Positions 12,101-24,100 of a stretch of DNA of 64,000 nucleotides are shown here, one piece after another. The stretch spans positions 312,501 to 376,500 of the forward strand of contig LR746275.1 of assembly GCA_902729315.2 (NCBI GenBank), in the 5' to 3' direction. Below the pieces are notes generated by a model. It was not told the origin of the DNA. It made no database searches and saw only the letters and a program-made list of their open reading frames with translations. Positions within the stretch are counted from its first letter, which is position 1. Each line of letters begins with the position of its first letter. The stretch comes from Spirodela intermedia (Eukaryota; Streptophyta; Magnoliopsida; Alismatales; Araceae). A program made the translations under genes and the position numbers.

Positions 12101-14006
12101 GAATGCGACTGGAGAAAGGGAAATCTGCATGCACTTGCTTCCTCGGTGTCGAAGAGGGGCTGAGCCAAATACACCTTCCTTCTTCTTCATTTTTTGTTAA
12201 TAAACCATGCACACAGGTTTCAGACAAGCCCATGGATGGTGTTCCAGAGCAAGCAGCCCCAGTGAGTCTCCGCTGCCTCTCCATCGCAGCAAGAGGCTCC
12301 GCAGCCTCGAGGAGACGGGAGGAGCCCACCAGCCCGAACCATCGTCAACGCTTCCCTTCGACGTCTCCAGTAATTTGACCGAAACTTGTTACTCCACGTT
12401 TCTTGACATCTCCATACTCTGTAAGCTTGATCTTTCCCGCTGACCATCCTCAGCCGTTCCGATTCCTCAGGAAGTGGGGAGACCATCAGCTCCTCCCCCG
12501 GCTTTCTGAACGTGTCTCCCGATGACAACCTGGGCAGGTCGCTGACCGATCTCTGCTTCTGTTCCCTCCGCCGCCGGGACTATTTTGACCCCACCTTACC
12601 TGTCGTCTCCCCAGGGCCATTGGTCAACTGGCACTCGTCCTGGACAGGTTCAAAGGCAAGATAAGATCGTATACATCCAAGAAAGGCTCCGAGATCCTCT
12701 CCGCCGCCAGGGAAGGCGTTCGGCTGCGGCTGCGGGAGGTCGAGAACCTGATTCAGGCGGACGCGTAAGCTTTCTCCCTTTGCATCTACATGCAGACACC
12801 ACGGTCCTCTGCGTTCCATACGAACCCGGGGGAAGTTGACCATCTCCCCCGCTGCCCTCCCTACCTGCAGAGAGAAGCTCGCCAGCCACGGCAAGTCCAA
12901 GAGGAAGCGACTTGAGTCAACGTTCCTGGGTCTGTGTTTCTTTCCAGTCACACTTCGAAACATGTGGCGTTCACTTGACTGAAAGCTCTCCTTTTTTTTT
13001 TTTTCCCTTTTTTGCTGGTTTTTCTGCATCTTCCACAGAGCAACAGGAGAAGCTGAAAGTGGTGTACGTTCGGTTCAGGGAGGAGGTCGACCGGCACCTG
13101 GTCGACTGCCGGGGCAGCCTGGAGGACCTGGAAGCGTACGAGGAGGAGCTCAAAGGGAATATCGACCGCCAGAGTACGCCTCTTTCTCTCTCTCTCTCTC
13201 TCTCTCTCTTCCTCTTCTTCCTCCTCTTCTTCACCATCCTCCTCCCTTCGGCCATCATGGCCACCCATCAGAGGGCCACTACCTGTTCGACTGCGTGCTC
13301 CATAAACGATGGGGATGGGGATGGGGATGATGGGGACGGAGATGGGGACGGAGATAGGGATGGGGATGGATGTTCACCCCCCTTGCTCCGACCGTCCTGG
13401 AGGCAGTAGATTTGGGCACCACGTGTCGACACACGGCGGGGAACCGATGCTCCTCCCTGTCCGAAGATGTCGGGGTGATGGGGATGCGGCCAGTGGGCAG
13501 GCCAGGCCTCGGTAGATCCGATCCCCCCCGCGCCGTGAATGCCCCACATAGAGGTGAGGAGCCCCGAGGTGTAGAGAGAGAATGACTGACCATGTCGGAG
13601 ACAGCCATCCGTCACCGGTAAGAGTGAAATGGCCCGTCTGTACCTTTGAGAGCCGGCTCATGAGATGTCGGTGGTTGTTCTTCGAGCTGCTGATGGGCTC
13701 CTCTGCTAATAGGCTCCGCTTTGTTTCTCTCTCTAAACTCTGAGTCTTGGGCAGAGTCTGCGCATAGAAAGCTTGTACTTCAACTGGAGGAGGCCATGGA
13801 GGCCCAGCTTGCGGACGCTGAAGCCAGGGTCGCCGCCATCCAAAAGGCTCGTCCTCTCTCTCTCTCTCTCTCTCGCGATTTCCCTGAAGACGACCATGAT
13901 GTTTGGGGGTGCCTTCTCTTGCTGGCTGCAGGCAGCGAGGAAGAGGATGAACGGTCTGAAGGGCGCTCTGAGGGAGTGGTTGACTGACGACGGCGCGTCA
14001 AACTAA
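9111..14006 (+). CDS. ASY3: Meiotic axis protein ASY3 (PAIR3/Red1-like)
   Basis: Nine coding exons fit: 9111-10685, 10777-10918, 12217-12369, 12471-12537, 12615-12764, 12871-12929, 13039-13173, 13755-13850 and 13936-14006; 2448 nt, 815 aa, near the 793 aa of Arabidopsis ASY3. ASY3 is a coiled-coil axis protein that works with the HORMA protein ASY1 in synapsis and crossover formation. Family marks are an N-terminal GSFCHPSQRVPKVSIGIM block, ETLRMKLWEALG near residue 170, PKPKRDTDTIESDSEN near 220, and a C-terminal coiled coil with LGRAIGQLALVLDRFKGKI, SKRKRLESTF, EQQEKLKVVYVRFREEVDRH and AHRKLVLQLEEAMEAQLADA. Exon 2 to 3 spans a 1.3-kb intron. Two junctions are uncertain: the exon 3 to 4 splice (12369/12471; another good donor at 12421 gives a stop) and the last intron (GT donor at 13851, or a GC donor at 13845). 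The 3' exons are far richer in GC than exon 1. Confidence 0.9.
13174..13754. repeat. ASY3 intron with CT run and GGGGAT-type repeat
   Basis: This 581-bp intron begins just before a CT microsatellite (about 13183-13209) and contains an imperfect GGGGAT/GGGGAC hexanucleotide array at about 13310-13372. A CACGTG G-box lies at about 13419-13424. It interrupts the conserved coiled-coil coding region, and both flanking junctions are well fixed by homology and phase. Open frames across the repeat are artefacts of its low complexity. Confidence 0.7.
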
Positions 14007-15406
14007 TGCAACTTCTTCCGAGTGGTATTTTATTCGGGATTGTTCTCATCTCTCTCTCTCTATCTCTATCTCCTTGCAACTTGCACAGGGGACACGAAAA
14101 GATGACGCAAGAGGCTAGCCAGGACAATCCCCACAAATAAGGCTAGTAAAGACCCTACTCTTTGTCGTGTGCTGCAGAGCGACAGCCTCGTCATCATCTC
14201 TATCTCTCTCTCGCTACCAGATGCCCGGGACATCTATCATGATCAGGCAGACCTCTCTCTTCTGTGCGAGTCTCCGCCTTGCCCTCTCCGTCGGTTGGTT
14301 GTACGCAGTGGTTCGTTCACCAGGGCATGGAAGTCAGAGGCCCTGGTCTCCGTCGTCGTCTGCTTCCAGGCGCCGCCGCCGGGGGATCCGAAACTTCAAC
14401 CACGGACTTCACATTCTCAAACGGGGATCCCCGATCATCCGATCCCAATTGGAAGACCGCTCTTCCCATCCCCATTAAAGAGACTGTGCGGCTCTTTCAC
14501 GCGGCAGGGGCCTCTCCGCGGCGGGCCCCACTTTAAGTCAACGTCCTTCCTTACTCCATCTAGGTCATACTCTCTCTCCTCTCTCTCTCGCTGATAAAGT
14601 AATGGGTGGTGGGGAGGGGGAGGTGATGATAAGACTATCTCGGTGGAAACAGGCGGGGCGGGAGGGAAGTTGGGGGGCTTATCCTCTTTCCTGCCTTAAC
14701 GCTGGCGGTGCTAGGCGGCGCATCCTGGCCGTTGGTCCAGGATCTTCGATCCCCCAGCAGGTCGATCATTCCTGGGGAATTGGGGTGTCAAAGACATCGG
14801 CGGGAAGCGGGATCGGTGATAATTCCCGTAAAATATCTGGCGGCGGCCTGAGTATCTTGAGAGAGAGAGAGAGACTCTACAGAGGGCGGAGGGCCGGAGA
14901 GAGGGAGAGGAGACAAAAGAGAAGAGTGGAGAAACCACGGATACGGCTGCCGCCGTTAACCACAGTTTTTCTTCGCCCCGGGGAGAGGGGAGGAGGGGGC
15001 TGTCGTCTGATTTAACCCGTCCTCCGGCGTTTGCTGGGTGCGCCGAGCTTCAGAGGCATCTCACCTGGCGCTGTTGCACCGGCGTTTCCTCTGGCGAGGC
15101 CACCATCGGCGGGACCTCTCTCCTCCGACCATCCTCCTCTCCTCCCGTGAATGGGTTACCTTATCTGCAGGATTCGGCGTCCGCGCCGGCGGGCCTAAGT
15201 GGGCTCTCCACCAATCCCCCTTATTCTCTCCTAATTTAATCCCGAATTTCGGGTGGTGCGGCGAGTCTGCGTGCCGCCAACTGATTGATTCTACCCCCTT
15301 CGCCGGAGCCGGCGGCGCTACCGAGGGCCCTCCTCTTCACGCTCTTCTGACAGGCTAGTCGCAGACAGACGGTCCAAGATTGGGGTCTTGGGCTCCCCAC
15401 TGAGAG
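14007..15406 (+). promoter_or_regulatory. ASY3 3' flank and PIF promoter/leader
   Basis: This 1.4-kb GC-rich stretch lies between the ASY3 stop and the PIF start. It holds several CT/GA runs (about 14048-14072, 14199-14212, 14570-14590, 14860-14875) and no frame with recognisable protein content. It should contain the ASY3 3' untranslated region, then the PIF promoter and a long leader. The upstream ATGs nearer the PIF start could act as upstream open reading frames, but I cannot place the transcription start. Confidence 0.4.
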
Positions 15407-18127
15407 ATGATGCCTCTCTCTGAGGTGCTCCCGGCTGCGCGGAGGAAGCACGGGCCCTTCCAGCAGAACATGGCGGCGGCGAATTGCTCCTCCGATCTCT
15501 CACCCCTCGTGTGAGCCCCTCTCTCTCTCTCTCTCTCTCTCCCTCCTCTTTTATTTACTTGTGATTCATATTCCCGAGCCGTAGATTCATTCATTCGTTC
15601 GCCCGCTCTGCGGATCTCTGGGTTCATTGGTTTGCTCATCTGCTGCGATGGCGGCGGCTATGTGGCGTGGTCGCAGGCCGGACCAGGAGTTCGTGGAGCT
15701 GCTGTGGGAGAACGGGCAGATCGTCATGCAGGGCCAGTCCAACCGGGCGCCGAAGAGCTTCGCCGGCAAAGCCCAGGAGAGAGACGGCAGCAAGGCCGCC
15801 GGCCGACACGGATCTGCGGATTCCGCTGGCAAGGATTTCCACGCCATCGGCTCTCTTGGGCAGCTGGGTTTCGGCGGCGGCCAGCAGGACTCCGACATGG
15901 CCGCCTGGGCGAGCTACCCTATCGAGGACTATTGCCTCGAGTTCTTGTCCGAATTCTCCGCCCCCAATCCGAGCTCCTTGTCGGCAACGGTCCCGGCGGA
16001 CAGATACATCTCCTACGGCGAAGCGGCTCTACCTGGGGAGAACGGCGGCGGAGCGAGAGGAAGCGGCCCGTTCTTTTCGCCGGCGGAGGAATCTCTGCCT
16101 CTGTTCCCGAGGATCAGATCGAAGGACTCGGAGTTTTCTCCCCACCAGCTACCAGGTGGAGATCTACAGGTCGGGCGGACGCAGAGACATGAACAGGCGC
16201 CTGCCAAGGTAGCGCAGCCAATCTGCGGCCCGGGTCTTGCGAACTTCTCCCACTTCTTGAGACCATCTGCGTCCCTTGCTAAGGCGGGGGCGGCGGATCT
16301 CCCGAGCTTTGACGTGAGAGCTGGCGAGAACGCGTCCACTGCCGCGAGCAGCAATCCATTGGAGTCCACGCTGATCGATCCCGCCAGCTGTTCGAGGAGC
16401 TTCTCGCAGTTCCATGGGGAGTCGGCGCCGGGTTCCATGGCCTGGGCGGATTTGGATGCGGCGTCGGCCGAGCAGTCGGGCGGCAATGGACAGGAAGATA
16501 ATTCCAGATTCCAGAACCAGATCGCTTCCGCGAGCAATCCGAGGCTGTTGGCGGAAAGTCCAACCTGCAAGAGTTCGAGCTTCACCGGTGGCGCCGCCGC
16601 GGACAAGCGCCCCGAGCCTGTCGTCGCATCGCCTTCCGTGTGCTCCGCCAGCGGCGCCGGCGCCGCGCCGAACGACGCCCAGGGCAAAGGGAAGAGGAAG
16701 AACCAAGACGGCGAGGATTCGGAGTGCCACAGCGAGGTGAGTACAGTTGACTTTCTTCAAATCCTGGAGAAGAAGAAGAAGAAGAAGAAGAAGGAAAGCT
16801 TCCTTCTTTTCCTGTGACCCAAGTTCTTCATTTCTGCGTCGGGTTATCGACAGGATCTTGAAGATGACTCGGCCGAAGCGAAGAAGCCTTCTCCGGGAGC
16901 CAAGCGCAGCCGAGCCGCGGAGGTCCACAACCTGTCCGAGAGGGTAAGTTCTCCGTCCATCGCTGCAGCCTTCTCTGGATTGCTTATATATGAATTCATC
17001 TCTCTGAGGATTTCCAACTTCGTGAATGCGCAGAGACGGAGAGACAGGATCAACGAGAAGATGCGGGCGTTGCAGGAACTCATTCCCAACTGCAACAAGG
17101 TATGGTAATGGGATCTTACCCCATTTCCTTTCAAATTTCTCGTGTTTACCTTGCGGCGTAGAGAGACAGAGTCAAGGATAGGCGGCTCTCTCCTCCTTCG
17201 CCTTCTTCTTTTTCTGAAGTGGGACTGCTGTTCTTCTTTAAGGTAGACAAGGCCTCGGTGCTCGACGAGGCCATCGAGTACTTAAAGACCCTCCAGATGC
17301 AGCTGCAGGTACGACTAGAACTCCCCCCTCGCCGACACATCACAGCTGATTTAACCTGCTCCGTTTATGGGATCTTCTTTGACAGCACCTGCTTTTTCTC
17401 CTCTCTCTCTCTCTCTCCTCTGAGCAGGTTATGTCCATGGGCGGCGGGTTCTACATGCCTCCGATGATGGTGCCCGCCGGAATCCGAGCGCCACACATTG
17501 GCCCCTTCTCGCCCATGGGGGTCGGCATGGGTATGGGCATGGGTATGGGCATGGGGATGGGCATGGGCATGGGCATGGGCTTCGGCATGGGGATGGTCGA
17601 CGCCAACGGCTCCCCTCTGGTGCCCACCCCCCCGCCGTCGCAGTACCCTTGCGCCGCCGTCCCCACGACGGTGGGCCTGCGCGGAATGCCCGGCGCCGGA
17701 AACCTCCAGTTCTTTGGTGCTCCTCCCATGGCGATCCCCCGGCCCCACGCCTTCATCCCCATGCCCGCAGGTCTGCCCGTGAAGGTGAACTCGCCGGCGG
17801 AGATCGCGCCGGCGAAGGTGGCGGAGCCGGGTCCTCGGAGAGCGAAGGATCAGCCGCAGCAGCAGGCCCCTGGCAGCGCAACCGTCGACGACGTCCCCAT
17901 GCAGGTAGGTGTCGACGTCCCTCGACCGGGAATTCTCCGAGAACCCTAATTTCCGCTTGTCCTGGGTCATCTCCGAGTTTCCTCGTGCTATCATCCTCAG
18001 TTGTAACCGGCTCTCGCAGGCGAACAGGAGACCCTGTGGCGAGGCCCTCGGCGGCGGAGAGGACGCTTCCTCGTCCGCCATGGCGGGTGAGCTCCTGATC
18101 GAGGCGCGGGGACTTTTCCTCCTCTGA
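15407..18127 (+). CDS. PIF: Phytochrome-interacting factor (PIF), bHLH transcription factor
   Basis: Seven exons join in frame: 15407-15510, 15677-16736, 16854-16943, 17034-17099, 17243-17308, 17428-17904 and 18020-18127; about 656 aa. PIFs bind G-box DNA and repress light responses until photoactivated phytochrome binds them. The start (M)[18 protein letters not shown] is PIF-like; the alternative ATG is at 15410. The APB motif [20 protein letters not shown] (residues about 36-55) has the E-L...G-Q signature for phytochrome B binding. A second PIF block, [17 protein letters not shown], follows near 112-128. The bHLH domain spans about 405-462: [19 protein letters not shown], then [19 protein letters not shown]. 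After it come the typical [13 protein letters not shown] and a Gly-Met repeat. No phytochrome A motif is evident. The last exon is least certain: a GTGAGC donor near 18087 could be used to give a slightly different C-terminus. PIF1 or PIF3 subtype is not decided. Confidence 0.93.
17518..17592 (+). repeat. GGCATG-type hexanucleotide repeat coding for Gly-Met
   Basis: About twelve imperfect copies of GGNATG lie inside PIF exon 6 and encode an alternating Gly-Met tract after the bHLH domain. The unit is six bases long, so changes in copy number keep the reading frame and would only alter the length of this low-complexity linker. Confidence 0.85.
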
Positions 18128-18516
18128 ATTATCTTCTGGATTCGCTCGAGTGTTGACGGAAGGGCGGCGGGCCTTTCTTTTCTTGTAGGCTTGCGGCGGT
18201 CAGGTTGTTGAGATGGCGGGTCCTTCGCGCAGATGGAGAGAAGCTGAGGGGGCGGCAGGCTCCATTGAAGCCCCACCGCTGAGCTTCTGCGGTGGATTTT
18301 TGGGAGGCGAAGAAGGGAGCTCCGGGCTGTGCTTCGCTGTACAGGTGGATGAGATCTGCGGCGTGGAATGAAGGGGCGAGGAACTGCACGAATGAAGGGG
18401 TGTAGGATTTTGAAGGATGGTAAAAGGCTCCTTTTTGGTGAACAGCGCTCCTTCTAGATCTCCGTAATCAGTTTTTTGTTGTTTCTTCTTCATTGGGTCG
18501 AAGGGTGTGCTCCTCT

Positions 18517-18565
<49 letters not shown>

Positions 18566-18683
18566 GCGTAACAGGGGTTCCACTGACTGACCTACGAGGG
18601 CAAAGAGGAAGAGGTCATGGCTTTGGCGTGTTCGGGACATAGACCATGGTTGCTCTTTCTAACCCATTAGCGAGCGACGTAGC

Positions 18684-18739
<56 letters not shown>

Positions 18740-19440
18740 TTCCTTTTCTCCTTTTCCACTTCATCCTTCGGCCGCCAAATATATTGGAGATTTTCTTCTG
18801 CATCGCAAGAGTCACTGAAAATAACAAAAAGGAATCAGTAAGAAAAGGGCGAAACGGAAACTCTCGAAGGCCGATGAAGCTAGAAGAAGGGCAAGAACCT
18901 TTCAGTTGAAGTCTCCCTCCTTCCACACGCAGAAAACTTCAGCGACTTCCAATGCAAGAGGCCTGAGCTCACCCTTCTGGAAGTCGGCGTATTTACGTTC
19001 TTCAGCGTTTGATTTCGTGCAAGGTCCGGAGCATGGCTACGCCAACCAGCTGGCATGGTGAGCCTCAGCATCTGCAGTTCCCCACCCACGTCTGTGACAG
19101 AGCTCCGGGAAGAGAGATGAACTCTGCAAGGACTGGGCGTACAACCTCCCGCTTCTTGGGTCGTCTTCCGTAGTGAGACCCGAGGACGACGGAGTCTGAC
19201 GCGGTTAAACTGCAAGACGGGGAATTCAAGCGTAATCCCTCTCTCGCCTTCTCTCCCTCCGGTGGCTGACAGGCTCGCCGTCCCTTCCGTAGTATCTCCG
19301 AATGCATCTTATATACAATGAGAGGTGGAAGCGGTCGAGAACCAGGAGTTGCCTTCGCTGCTGGTATTCCTTCCCCCATTCGGCAAGCCCCATGCTTTAG
19401 ATCCACCATGCCCAGTTAAGGAGGTTATGTAAAGCCACCA
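18128..19440. other. PIF 3' flank with CT and GA microsatellites
   Basis: No convincing gene is present. A CT run of about 42 bases lies at 18520-18561 and a GA run of about 50 bases at 18687-18736. The two are reverse complements of each other about 125 bases apart, so a transcript could fold here. The minus-strand open frames of about 100-146 codons include the runs or have no recognisable features. Composition falls from GC-rich to AT-rich at about 19.4 kb, which marks the edge of the gene-dense part. Confidence 0.6.
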
Positions 19441-20251
19441 CCATTGAAGGCCATTATCAATTCAAACATTTTTCATAGAGATATTTTCTTAATTAAATTA
19501 ACGATTTTTAAGAAAAAAATAAAAAATAAAGACCTTAAAAATACGGAAATAAGGTTATTTTCTTTTAAAAGACACAATCTACGTTTGATATTACTTTATT
19601 ACAACATGCTCAAGTTCACGAATTGTGGAGAATCTCTATATGTATGGAAATAAGGCTTTTTAAGTGTCAAGAATAAAATTAAAAGATGCAACTAATCCAT
19701 GTCATTACGAAAATATGCTAATGAGATATTGAAGGAAAACATCCCTTGAGATGAGACAATTATGAAAACTTATAAATTTTGGTCTATTCACAGTACATTC
19801 AATAGGTTGTAAATGCACCAAGAACATGGAATTCGTTAGCCCACTTAATGTAGGTCACCATGACATAAATTAAATCAAACTCCAATCCAAGATACTAATA
19901 ACATTTTAGAACATTCAAGGAAAAACTCACTATCCCATTCCATCTAATCACATGAGGCCTGTGACTTACACCATAGATAAAACTTAGAACTGATAATTTA
20001 ATCCAATTTTCAACACCCTCAAGAAAATATCATCTTCAGGGGTTTTCTCTCTAATTGTACGAGTAGACATAATGTATAAGTGATGGCCAAACCAATCAAA
20101 AGGCACTCATCCTGTGACCTATATTCTTTCTATTGTACTAATTTTTCCTCTTCTCTTTTCTCAGCCTTGGCATAAAGTGTGCTCATTACATGATACTCCA
20201 ATGACTTGGCACAAAGTGTACTCTCTATCTTATTCAATATTTGTTTATTTA
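19441..20251. other. AT-rich intergenic DNA
   Basis: I see no gene, terminal repeat or domain remnant in these 0.8 kb. The stretch is AT-rich and runs up to the left LTR of the gypsy element. Confidence 0.5.
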
Positions 20252-21180
20252 GTTGTGACATAGCAAAACTAGAGAAAAGGATGACTTAGGTGAGTTGTGA
20301 TCAACTTTAGTATTGTAGGGGTCAAAGTCACATTCTAAATCCTCACAAAACATGCTTCATTTATTATCCCTTTGCCTTGAATTCACAAGTTGAAAAGGAC
20401 AAGTCCCTTGATCCAAAAGGGGATAATTATGAATCCATAGAATCAAGAATTAAGTTCTTTTAGTCCACAAGGGTCCTAGAGTTTATTTGTAGAAGAAGAA
20501 AATTTTAAGAAAAGAAACTCATGAAACTTTATTGATAGAAAATTAGGATGTCTCTAGGGCTACATAAGGTGTATTTAAATAAGTTAAAGAGTCTTTTTTT
20601 GTCAACATAAATTTCAAATAAATTTAATTTTTAAAATGAGAAATAAAATTTGAATTTAAAATAAATTTCAAATTTGAAATTTAAATTTTCAAATGAAATT
20701 TTTATTTCAAATAAAAATTTGAATTTTGGATAAAATTTGAATTTTTGATGAAATTTGAATTTCAAGTAAAAATTTGAATTTCAAGTAAAAATTTGAATTT
20801 TTAGATGAAATTTGAATTACAAATTCAAATTTAAATTTCAAATGAAATTTGAATGTGAAATTCAAATTTGAACTTCAACTGAAAATTTGAATTTCATATG
20901 AAATTTAAATTTCAAGCAAAAATTTTAATTTTAGATGAAATTTGAATTTAAAATAGAAATTTAAATTTCAGATAAAATTTAAATTTCAAATCAAAATTTG
21001 AATTTTGGATGAAATTTGTAAAAATAGTAAAATCAGAGATATGGACCTAATTTTGTAATTGGGTCAGCTTTATGAAGTGGGCTTCAAGCTACAACAATAC
21101 TAGGCTTTAGGCTGCATTAGTGTAATTGGGGCAATTTCAACTTGAAGTCAGCTTCAAGCTGCACTAGTAGTGAGCTTCAA
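20252..21180 (-). repeat. 3' LTR of a degenerate Ty3/gypsy element
   Basis: This block and 25172-25686 share a diverged direct repeat. Both begin with AAAACTAGAGAAAA near the left end and continue with GGTGAGTTGTGATCAACTTT-like and GTTGAAAAGGACAAGTCCC-like stretches. Both end with a GGGCTTCAAGCTACAA...TAGTACTAGGCTT-like segment. The internal remnants read on the minus strand, so this left copy is the 3' LTR. It is about 930 bp against about 515 bp for its partner; most of the excess is an AT-rich array. The ends are estimated, since clear TG...CA termini and a target duplication are not recognisable. Confidence 0.7.
20605..21020. repeat. AAATTTGAATTTC-type low-complexity array
   Basis: About 400 bases consist of irregular copies of AAATTTGAATTTC and its near-palindromic variants. 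The right-hand LTR has only about 100 bases of comparable sequence (25412-25515). The unit is close to its own reverse complement, so the stretch can fold on itself. It is low complexity and is not a satellite with a fixed period. Confidence 0.8.
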
Positions 21181-24100
21181 AGTACATTAGTCTCCCTTGC
21201 TTGAAAAAGACTCATCCTAGAGTCTTCTACTTTTTCTAGATAATATTTGTATAGATCTACTACATTGAATGTAGATGATATTATCATTATTACTAGTAAG
21301 TCAATGATATATGTATTATCATTAATCTTTTGAAAGACTTTAAATGATCTATCCTTCTGTGGATTGAGTTTGTGATAATTTCTTATTAGCAATCATTATT
21401 TTCTTAAATATATTATAATTGAATCACAACATCAAATATCTTCTTTCTTCTTTTTCTATCAACCTTTTTCTTATAATTTAAATTATTAGTTGTAGAATGA
21501 TCCTTCACATTCTCATATTTTATTTTGTTGTACGCTATCATGTTATTTGTAGGTATATTAATAGTAGGCTTTGTTATTACTTCAATCAAGTCAAGAGGGA
21601 CTTTTAGTAGAAAATAATAGGTAGTAAAAAATAAAAAATAATTTGTAGACTAATTTACTATAGAATTATGTACAAATTTTGTTTGAGCTAAAACAAGATC
21701 TCATTGTCTTGATTTCTTCTTAAAATACAACAAATTAAATGACCAAGTGTCCAATTAACCACTTCTATTTGACCATCAGTTTGTAGATGACTTGTAGTAC
21801 TGAATTATAAGCATTAGTCATATTTGTTCCATAGAGTATGTCATAAATAAGACAAATTTTGAGTCTATATCAAATGTAATAGTATCATGCACTCCATGCA
21901 AATGAATTATTTCTTAAAAAATAAATTTAGTACTTAAACAATATCATTAGTCTTCTTACATATAATAAAATATGTCATTTTTGAAACTCTATCTACAACC
22001 ACAATACTAATTTTCTCCTCTTCGAGTATGTGGTAATTCTAAAAACAATCTATAAAAATGTTAGTCCATGCTTTATTAAATAGATAATGTAGTGTACAGA
22101 TGTGTTTTAACACTATCTTTTAATAGCTTGACACATTTGACATCTTTGCACAAAATTCTTAATTTCTTTTTTAAATTCTGGTCAATAATAATGTTTTTCC
22201 ATCATTTTCATAGTCTTATTGTGGCTTAGGTATCTCCTAAGTCTTTTTACATATAATTCTCAAATTAACTTCTCGTATAAAGAAGTTCAAACAATACATT
22301 ATTGATTTTCTTAAAATTAGTAATCTTCAAGAATGTGAAATCCTTTGGATGATTTGTCTTATTCATACATACACTAGATTTGAGAAAGTTTTATCTCCTA
22401 TGTAGAGTTCTGTCAAATATTTAAAATGACTAATTTTATCTTGCATTGTAATCAAGAATGTTGATTTTGAGTTATGGCATTAGTCACTATATTTGATTTT
22501 CATGATTTATATTTTATTAAAAAAAGAATTTTTAATAAAATAAATTCATCTATTGCACATTATGTTGATAGTTGTCTAATGATTGATTTCAAAGCTTGAT
22601 GGTTAGTAACTAAAATAAATGATCATTAAAAATAGGTAGTGTTCTCAAGTATGTAATTCTCTAACCACAACATAAAGTTTTAATTCATATGTAATTTAAT
22701 TTCTTCTATCTTTTCTTAATTTTTCATTATAAAAAGTAATTAGATGACCTTCTTGGAATAATACAACTCTAATTCTAATAATTGAGGATCACATTTGACT
22801 TCAAATAATTTACTAAAATTTGGTAATGTTAATATAGGGGCATAACATAATTTCTTTGATTAGAATGAAACTTCTATCTACTACATTTGTCTACTAAACG
22901 TTTCCTCTTTTATGCCTTGAGTAATGAGAGTCACAACTAAACTAAAATTTCAAAAAAATGTTCTATAAAAGGATGTTAGGCCATAAAAACTAAGAACATC
23001 ATTTCTTCAGATTGATAAATGTAATCAAAACTAAACTTGAAGTAATAAATTTACATTACTTCAAATTAATAAATAGCTCAGTATGTTGTAAAACACTCAA
23101 TACAAATCTCAAATGATAAATATTTTTTTCCTTTCTACTATTGTATACTAAAATATCATCAAAATAAATAATAACGAATTTTCTAATGAAAGGCTTAAGA
23201 ACTTGATTTATCATTCACATGAAAGTACTTGGAGTATTAGGTCAGTCAAATGGCATAATCAACCATTCATATAATCTTACTTTTATCTTGAAGTTAATAA
23301 TGCAAGTATAGAGCATGGGCTCATACTTTCACAAATCAATTTATTCTCTAATAGCTCTTCAACTTGTTTTTATAGAATCTTATTCTCCTCATTACTCATT
23401 CTATAATGAAGTAAATTAGGCAAATTGGCTATAAGAATCAAGTTTATGTGATGTTGTATATTCTTGGGCAGAGAAAGATGTATAAGAAAACCTTGTGTGA
23501 TAGAAACTCATTTAATATAATGCTACCTTAAGTACAACATCAGAATAATTCACAGAAGTATTATCTTTTTTAATGAACATAAATATTCTAAAATTCTCTT
23601 TCAAAGTATGTAAGAGTTATTTTTGTTAATCATCATAACTTGCTTTTTCTTTTCTTTCATTATGTTAGAACTTTTTTTATTAGGCATAAAATAAAATTTT
23701 GACTATTTTTATAAAAAGTATAATGATTATTTCTACCCAAGTCAGTGGAATTTAAATCATATTACCATGATCTACTCAAAATTAGATGATAGGCATCCAT
23801 CTCAACAACATCACAATAAATTTAATCGAAATAATTTTTTTCGTTGAAAACTTAGTTAAACATGTCTAACTCTAGTTTCAGAATCTTTGTTTATCTACCT
23901 AATTCTGATGGGTGAAGATATTTTCCAATTTTAAGTTTTTAGTTTTGTACCATCAAAGATGAAATAATATTTTTATTATTGCCAGAATCAATAATCACAT
24001 CACATACCTTTCTATTAATAATACATTTTGCTTTGAAAATATTATGACACTAGAGAGGTTATGCCTTCTTTGTTGTACAATAAATCTTCGAATGACTAGA

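Noticed and set aside
12421-12470. Strong GTAAGC donor at 12421 as the end of ASY3 exon 3
   Set aside because: Joining it to either nearby acceptor gives a stop codon before the conserved coiled coil; the weaker donor at 12370 keeps the frame.
14167-15360. Plus-strand open frames of 90-141 codons between ASY3 and PIF
   Set aside because: They overlap in several frames in GC-rich leader/promoter DNA and match no family.
16013-16928. Minus-strand open frames of 224 and 254 codons
   Set aside because: They lie antisense to PIF exon 2, which is GC-rich and therefore open on both strands; the PIF frame is fixed by the APB motif, phase and splice sites.
17365-18276. Minus-strand open frame of 303 codons
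   Set aside because: It is the complement of PIF exons 6-7, full of His/Ala repeats produced by the Gly-Met hexamer; no splice or family support.
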